Assembly (NCBI GenBank): GCA_029879605.1
Contig: JAOUQA010000052.1
Coordinates: 1 to 9,518, forward strand
Source of the DNA: Gammaproteobacteria bacterium
GTDB taxonomy: Bacteria > Pseudomonadota > Gammaproteobacteria > SZUA-229
Length of the DNA stretch: 9,518 nt
Direction: 5' to 3'
Part shown: in pieces, positions 5,660-9,518 of the stretch
Position numbering within the stretch: position 1 is the first letter of the stretch
Layout: the number at the start of each line of letters is the position of its first letter
Made by a program: the position numbers and the translations under genes
Notes under the pieces: generated by a model
What the model was told of the DNA's origin: nothing
The model's database searches: none
Seen by the model: only the letters and a program-made list of their open reading frames with translations

Positions 5660-5971
5660 TTACCACCCCCAACCAGGAGCACCCCAGCGACCAGGATAGC
5701 CATAACCGCCGTAAGGATAGCCACCATAGCCGTAACCAGGGTAGCCATAACCGCCATAGCCGTAACCAGGGTAGCCATAACCACCGTAAGGATAGCCATA
5801 GGGACCTCCGTAGTAGTCGTCATCACCAAACATCTCCTCTGCCCAGTACATGGGTGACCATACAGGATAGGGGTTCCATCCACCCCAGCCATTGTTGCCC
5901 CACCAGGCATTGGCAGAAGAAGAAATAATAAGTAATAGCCCGGCAAGTAACAGGCTTAAGCGAGTTTTCAT
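5660..5971 (-). CDS. Sulfur globule protein-like exported Gly/Tyr-rich protein
   Basis: A 103-residue secreted protein. A clear Sec signal peptide (Lys2, Arg4, then a Leu-rich core) ends in SANA at residue 22, and the mature protein begins WWGNNGWGG. A middle segment (WSPMYWAEEMFGDDDYY) carries the Met-Phe-Gly-Asp motif that I associate with sulfur globule proteins. Residues about 55-95 are Gly-Tyr-Pro repeats with a ten-residue period (GYGYGGYGYP), and the end is Trp/Gly-rich. Sulfur globule proteins (SgpA/B/C of Allochromatium, and Thiothrix/Beggiatoa relatives) coat periplasmic elemental sulfur stores and share the signal peptide, the ANAWW start and the Gly/aromatic bias. Low-complexity composition can mimic this, so another structural Gly/Tyr-rich envelope protein is the alternative. 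A GGAGG Shine-Dalgarno (5980-5984) lies 8 bases before the ATG. It is monocistronic, with its own promoter candidate and terminator, suggesting strong expression. Confidence 0.68.
   Translation of the reverse strand: MKTRLSLLLAGLLLIISSSANAWWGNNGWGGWNPYPVWSPMYWAEEMFGDDDYYGGPYGYPYGGYGYPGYGYGGYGYPGYGYGGYPYGGYGYPGRWGAPGWGW
5731..5782. repeat. 30-bp in-frame tandem repeat in the Gly/Tyr-rich gene
   Basis: The unit at 5731-5760 (beginning CGTAACCAGGGTAGCCATAA) is repeated exactly for its first 22 bases at 5761-5782. Shorter diverged copies lie at 5683-5730 and 5783-5810. The period is ten codons, so copy-number change would lengthen or shorten the protein without a frameshift. Confidence 0.85.
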
Positions 5972-6016
5972 CAGAACATCCTCCGTAAGATAATGAATAA
6001 AAAAACATAATGCGTA

Positions 6017-6045
6017 ATTACATTAATATATTTATAGAGGATCAA
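6017..6045 (-). promoter_or_regulatory. Candidate promoter for the sulfur-globule-like gene
   Basis: On the minus strand TTGATC (6045-6040) and TGTAAT (6022-6017, five of six to TATAAT) are separated by 17 bases. Transcription would start near 6010, giving a leader of about 40 bases with the GGAGG site inside it. Confidence 0.45.
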
Positions 6046-6159
6046 GGGAAAAAATAAATGATCAGGGTCAAAAGATTTTGTGTTAATGGTGAATAGGATA
6101 CGAAAGTGGCTATTGTGTAGTTATGAGCTTATGATGAAATCGAAGCAGGCTACTATTGG

Positions 6160-6753
6160 ATGGCTGGGATGAACGAAAAAATACGTGACTTACTGGATCA
6201 GATCAGGGAGCTTGAAGATGAGCTGCGTGAGGTGTTATTAAGACAGAAAACGGAAGCGGTTTATATTATAAAAGGTAAGCGTGTTGAATTTGAGCGTGCG
6301 GTGCTGGAGGCGCACCGGAAGCTCAAAACTGGACTGCTACGATGGCTGATAAGTAGCCGACCACAAAATGTACTGTCAGCCCCCGTTATTTATGGCATCC
6401 TGCCTGTGTGGTGTTTGCTGGATATCTGTTTGCTGGTTTATCAGGGTATATGTTTCAGGCTGTATGGTATTGCACTTGTGCGGCGCTCAGAGTACATCAT
6501 TATCGACAGGCATCGGCTGGCATATCTCAATATTATTGAGAAAGTCAATTGTGTGTACTGTGGTTATGTGGTGGGCTTGCTGTCATATGCACGGGAAATC
6601 GCGTCACGCACTGAACAATACTGGTGCCCAATAAAACACGCATATAAGGTATTAGATGAGCATGACAAATATATCTATTTCTCCGAATATGGGGATGCGA
6701 GAGGTTATCAACAGAATTTGAAAGAGGCGCGTAGCGATACCAACGGACAGTAG
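6160..6753 (+). CDS. Conserved membrane protein with CxxC and CPIKHA motifs, unknown function
   Basis: A 197-residue protein. Residues 5-60 are a charged heptad-like helix (likely coiled coil). Residues about 72-104 are hydrophobic, forming one long or two short membrane segments. The C-terminal part holds the most telling sequence: IIIDRHRLAYLNIIEKVNC, then CVYCGY (Cys131, Cys134), YAREIASRTEQYWCPIKHA (Cys156, His160). The CxxC...C...H set could bind a metal such as zinc or a cofactor, or form disulfides, depending on side. I have a sense of this DRHRLAYLN/NCxYC/CPIKHA pattern as a conserved hypothetical family in proteobacteria, but I know no function. Start: ATG 6160 or ATG 6169, neither with a clear Shine-Dalgarno; the longer is given. 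It seems to be transcribed alone, with 154 bases before the next gene. Confidence 0.75.
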   Translation: MAGMNEKIRDLLDQIRELEDELREVLLRQKTEAVYIIKGKRVEFERAVLEAHRKLKTGLLRWLISSRPQNVLSAPVIYGILPVWCLLDICLLVYQGICFRLYGIALVRRSEYIIIDRHRLAYLNIIEKVNCVYCGYVVGLLSYAREIASRTEQYWCPIKHAYKVLDEHDKYIYFSEYGDARGYQQNLKEARSDTNGQ

Positions 6754-6907
6754 TAGTGGGTAACATAGGTAAAATTTTACTGAATAAGCGAGTTTTAGAA
6801 ATTGCTAATATATGACGTGCCTGCATATACGGATTTAATTTGTGATAGCATTTATGCGGTAATCAGGTTGATGAATGGTGTAACAGGGCTTCAGCGGTTT
6901 GTGTGAT
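6754..6907. other. Intergenic spacer before the c-di-GMP sensor gene
   Basis: An AT-rich spacer with no clear terminator or consensus promoter. The only symmetry noticed is TATATG (6809-6814) and CATATA (6824-6829), a weak six-base inverted repeat with a nine-base gap. An in-frame TAA at 6881-6883 limits how far upstream the next gene can start. Confidence 0.4.
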
Positions 6908-9518
6908 ATGAACGAAAATAAGGATAAACACGAACATTCATCAACTTTTGTATCAGCCAAGGCATCACCATGGGCTGCTATGGCAATATGGACTATGTCG
7001 ATTGTGGCGTCATTTATCTGGAATGATAACCAGGTGCGCTCTCTTATTATGGAACAGGCAAACTCTGAATTAAGGGCAAGCTTTTTTAAAGATCTAACCT
7101 TTCGTCAATGGGCTACCAGGCATGGCGGCGTCTATGTGCCTGTGACTGAAGATATACAGCCTGACCCTTATATAGATTATATTCCCGAGCGTGATGTTGT
7201 GACTCCGTCAGGACGCGTATTGACGCTGATCAACCCGGCCCTGATGGTTCGCATGTTCAATGAAATAGCCAGTGCAAACAGTGAAACTCAGGGGAACATA
7301 AGCAGCCTACGACCAATCAATCCAATCAATAAGCCTGACGCATGGGAAACCAGGGCGCTGGAAGTATTCGAGAACAGTAATGAAGGGATAGAAGAGATTA
7401 CCGAAATATCAAGTATTGGCGGCGAGCCATATTTACGTCTGATACACGCAATGAAGATGGCCGAAAAATGCCTTAAATGTCATGAGCATCAGGGATACAA
7501 GGTGGGCGATATTGCTGGTGGCGTAAGCGTGTCTGTACCGTTGAACAAACTGGACCAGGCAGCGCAAGAGGAAATAATAAAAATTGGCTTTGGACATGTC
7601 GTGCTGTGGATGTTTGGTGTAGTAGGTATTGTCTATGGCAGTAAAAGGCTGAATAAGGGAATCAGTGAAAGCAATCAGGCGTATCTGGCACTTGGAGAGA
7701 GTGAGACACGAACCAGCTCAATTCTTGGTGCATCACTCGATGCCATTATTACGATTGATCAATATGACGTTATAACGGACTGGAATAAGCACGCCGAAGA
7801 GATGTTTGGCTGGAAGGCGAAAGAGGTTCTTGGTAAGGAGCTTACTAATTTTATAGTGCCTGTAGCATACAGGCAGAGACATATAAATGGAATTAAGGCG
7901 TTTATTGAAACAGGAGCAGGACCAGAGTTAAATAAACGCAGAAATGTATATGCAATGAAAAAAAATGGTGTGGAATTCCCAGTTGAGATAACCATTGCGT
8001 CAATTACTGTTAGCGGTAAACAGGGCTTTAGCGCTTTCATCCGTGATATTAGTGAGCAGAAAAAAGCTGCTGAGCAGATAAATAATGACTACCACTCCCA
8101 GCGAGTGATCTCGGCAGTGCTGGAGATTTCAACGCAGCCCATCACGTTCAAGGAGAAACTGGAAAGATCGCTAGAGGCTATTCTTTCGACACCCTGGTTA
8201 GTGTTGAAGGGTACAGGCGCCATATTTGTTGTTGATGAAAATTCAGATAAATTGCTAATGGCTGCTCAGAGTGGGGTATCAAAGATAATACAGGACAGGT
8301 GTAGTGAGGTGAAATTTGGCGAGTGCCTGTGTGGTAGAGCAGCAAAAAACCAGGAGGTGACATTTTCTAGCTGCTTAGATAAAAGGCATAGCGAGTACTA
8401 TGAAGATATGGCAGATCATGGGCATTATTGCCTCCCTATAAAATCAGAAGATACGCTCATGGGCGTACTCAACCTCTATCTTAATCATGGGCACAAGCGT
8501 TGTGAAGAAGAGATACGTTTCCTGACAATGATTGCAAATACGCTGGGAAATATTTTCCGGCAGCATGAAAATGAAGAAAAACTGGAGTACTTTGCATATT
8601 ATGATGAATTAACAGGATTGCCTAATCGGACCCTGTTCATTGATCGTCTTGATCAATGTATAAAACGTAAAAAAAGAGATGTATCGTACTTGTTTGCTGT
8701 GTTATTTCTTGACCTGGATCGCTTTAAAAATATCAATGATAGCCTTGGTCATATGGTGGGAGATCAGGTATTAAACAAAGTAGCAGAACGACTAAAAAAA
8801 TGCATTAGGGAAATAGACACTGTTTCAAGGCTGGGTGGGGATGAGTTTGCAATTATTATTGATGATATTGATGATATTTCTGATGCCTTTCATACTGCGA
8901 GCCGGATACATCACGAATTAATAAGCCCACTAGAGCTTGGTCGGCATGAGGTGTTTACATCAACAAGTATTGGTATTGTGCTTAGTAATCTGGCCTATGA
9001 AACGCACAGTGAAGTACTTCGTGATGTGGATACCGCAATGTACAGAGCAAAACAAAAAGGCAATGGACATACCGAGGCCTTTGATGAAAAGATGCATGCT
9101 CAGGCAGTTAAGGCGCTAAGAATAGAAACAGAGTTGAGACGAGCTGTTGAGAGAAATGAATTTGAAATCTATTACCAGCCTATTATTTCAGTAGTGGAAG
9201 GCCGGATAATTGGATTTGAGTCATTGTTGCGCTGGAATAGCCCAGAGCGTGGAATGGTGCCGCCGGACGATTTTATACCGATAGCAGAGGAAACAGGGCT
9301 TATCAATGAAATTGGTATTTGGGTGCTGCAGGAATCATGTAGGCAGATGAAAGTATGGAATGAGCAATATCCAGAATATAGTACACTCTATATCAGCGTT
9401 AATCTGTCCCCAGTACAGTTTATGCAGAAGGATTTTATTGCGCAGATTGATAGTCAGTTAAATTCGATATCATTTGACACAAGGAATTTAAGACTCGAAA
9501 TTACGGAAAGTATTTTGA
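6908..9518 (+). CDS. Haem-c Tll0287-like/PAS/GAF/GGDEF/EAL cyclic di-GMP sensor protein (3' partial)
   Basis: Open from ATG 6908 to the window edge (870 codons, no stop in frame); the terminal TGA letters are out of frame. Domains in order: membrane span about 21-38; periplasmic DUF3365/Tll0287-like domain about 45-220 with haem-c motif CLKCH at 188-192 and a GYKVGDIAGGVSVSVP tail; second span about 226-244; PAS about 271-385 (DAIITIDQYD to FIRDIS); GAF about 395-555 with clustered Cys; GGDEF about 565-725; EAL from about 736, incomplete. The cyclase site GGDEF (643-647) is intact, with an inhibitory RxxD site (Arg634-Asp637) five residues before it, so diguanylate cyclase activity with product inhibition is expected. 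The EAL start reads GFESLLRW (Glu771 kept, Ala to Ser), followed by VNLSPVQF and EITES, which fits an active phosphodiesterase as far as it goes. The start has no Shine-Dalgarno; an in-frame TTG at 6899 is the alternative. Role: transmembrane redox or ligand sensing that sets c-di-GMP level. Confidence 0.92.
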   Translation, partial: MNENKDKHEHSSTFVSAKASPWAAMAIWTMSIVASFIWNDNQVRSLIMEQANSELRASFFKDLTFRQWATRHGGVYVPVTEDIQPDPYIDYIPERDVVTPSGRVLTLINPALMVRMFNEIASANSETQGNISSLRPINPINKPDAWETRALEVFENSNEGIEEITEISSIGGEPYLRLIHAMKMAEKCLKCHEHQGYKVGDIAGGVSVSVPLNKLDQAAQEEIIKIGFGHVVLWMFGVVGIVYGSKRLNKGISESNQAYLALGESETRTSSILGASLDAIITIDQYDVITDWNKHAEEMFGWKAKEVLGKELTNFIVPVAYRQRHINGIKAFIETGAGPELNKRRNVYAMKKNGVEFPVEITIASITVSGKQGFSAFIRDISEQKKAAEQINNDYHSQRVISAVLEISTQPITFKEKLERSLEAILSTPWLVLKGTGAIFVVDENSDKLLMAAQSGVSKIIQDRCSEVKFGECLCGRAAKNQEVTFSSCLDKRHSEYYEDMADHGHYCLPIKSEDTLMGVLNLYLNHGHKRCEEEIRFLTMIANTLGNIFRQHENEEKLEYFAYYDELTGLPNRTLFIDRLDQCIKRKKRDVSYLFAVLFLDLDRFKNINDSLGHMVGDQVLNKVAERLKKCIREIDTVSRLGGDEFAIIIDDIDDISDAFHTASRIHHELISPLELGRHEVFTSTSIGIVLSNLAYETHSEVLRDVDTAMYRAKQKGNGHTEAFDEKMHAQAVKALRIETELRRAVERNEFEIYYQPIISVVEGRIIGFESLLRWNSPERGMVPPDDFIPIAEETGLINEIGIWVLQESCRQMKVWNEQYPEYSTLYISVNLSPVQFMQKDFIAQIDSQLNSISFDTRNLRLEITESIL

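Noticed and set aside
5731..5782. The regular repeats as a CRISPR array
   Set aside because: The period is 30 bases with no unique spacers, and the repeats code in frame for the Gly/Tyr repeat of a secreted protein.
6131..6172. A 13-codon upstream frame (ATGATG start, TGA overlapping the ATG at 6169) before the CxxC membrane protein, possibly a leader peptide
   Set aside because: It has no Shine-Dalgarno, no run of one amino acid codon, and no attenuator hairpin; the overlap is likely chance.
9516..9518. TGA at the very end of the window as stop of the sensor gene
   Set aside because: It is out of frame (the frame reads ATT TTG A), and the EAL domain is plainly unfinished, so the gene continues past the window.

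Overview
The window looks like chromosomal DNA of a gammaproteobacterium, probably a sulfur oxidiser. The lineage call rests on a gammaproteobacterial-type RluE, a PntB C-terminus, a ParA of a type I associate with that class, and an exported Gly/Tyr-rich protein that resembles the sulfur globule proteins of purple and colourless sulfur bacteria. Base composition is moderate, with AT-rich intergenic stretches. I see no tRNA, rRNA, CRISPR array, transposase or phage gene.

Layout. Bases 2-130 are the end of pntB (membrane NAD(P) transhydrogenase beta subunit), closed by a strong bidirectional terminator (151-180). The terminator also serves a convergent, well-translated 50-residue single-span membrane protein (203-355, minus). 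A divergent regulatory stretch of about 360 bases follows, with a dyad and a promoter candidate, then a solitary ParA-type ATPase (720-1364). Next come two genes that may form a pair: a HIT-superfamily nucleotidylyltransferase/phosphorylase-like protein whose active site reads QLHFQ instead of HLHFQ (1453-2466), and a PP-loop protein of the Dph6/ATP_bind_4 family (2530-3195).

On the minus strand lie rluE (3284-3826, GTG start) and, 8 bases upstream of it, the C-terminal remnant of an Xni-like 5'-3' exonuclease that has lost its N-terminal catalytic part (3835-4110). The break abuts the start of a divergent HtrA/Deg-type serine protease with two PDZ-like domains and no signal peptide (4163-5545). 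This suggests that the protease segment arrived by a rearrangement that destroyed the exonuclease gene and may have given rluE a new promoter.

The protease converges on the sulfur-globule-like gene (5660-5971, minus), which has its own promoter candidate, a strong Shine-Dalgarno and a terminator. After it come a conserved membrane protein of unknown function with a CxxC...CPIKHA signature (6160-6753) and, from 6908 to the window edge, a large multidomain sensor: periplasmic Tll0287-like (DUF3365) domain with a CxxCH haem-c motif, a second membrane span, PAS, a cysteine-rich GAF, GGDEF and the first part of EAL. It is cut by the window end.

How the genes may work together: the sensor probably couples a redox or small-molecule signal, read by periplasmic haem c and a cytoplasmic Cys-rich GAF domain, to cyclic di-GMP. 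That would fit a sulfur-oxidising lifestyle, but nothing in the sequence proves that it controls the neighbouring genes. No complete multi-gene system that I can call new is visible. The best leads are the HIT/PP-loop pair, the Cys-rich GAF in a haem-c/c-di-GMP sensor, the truncated xni next to the cytoplasmic Deg protease, and the small membrane protein at 203-355.
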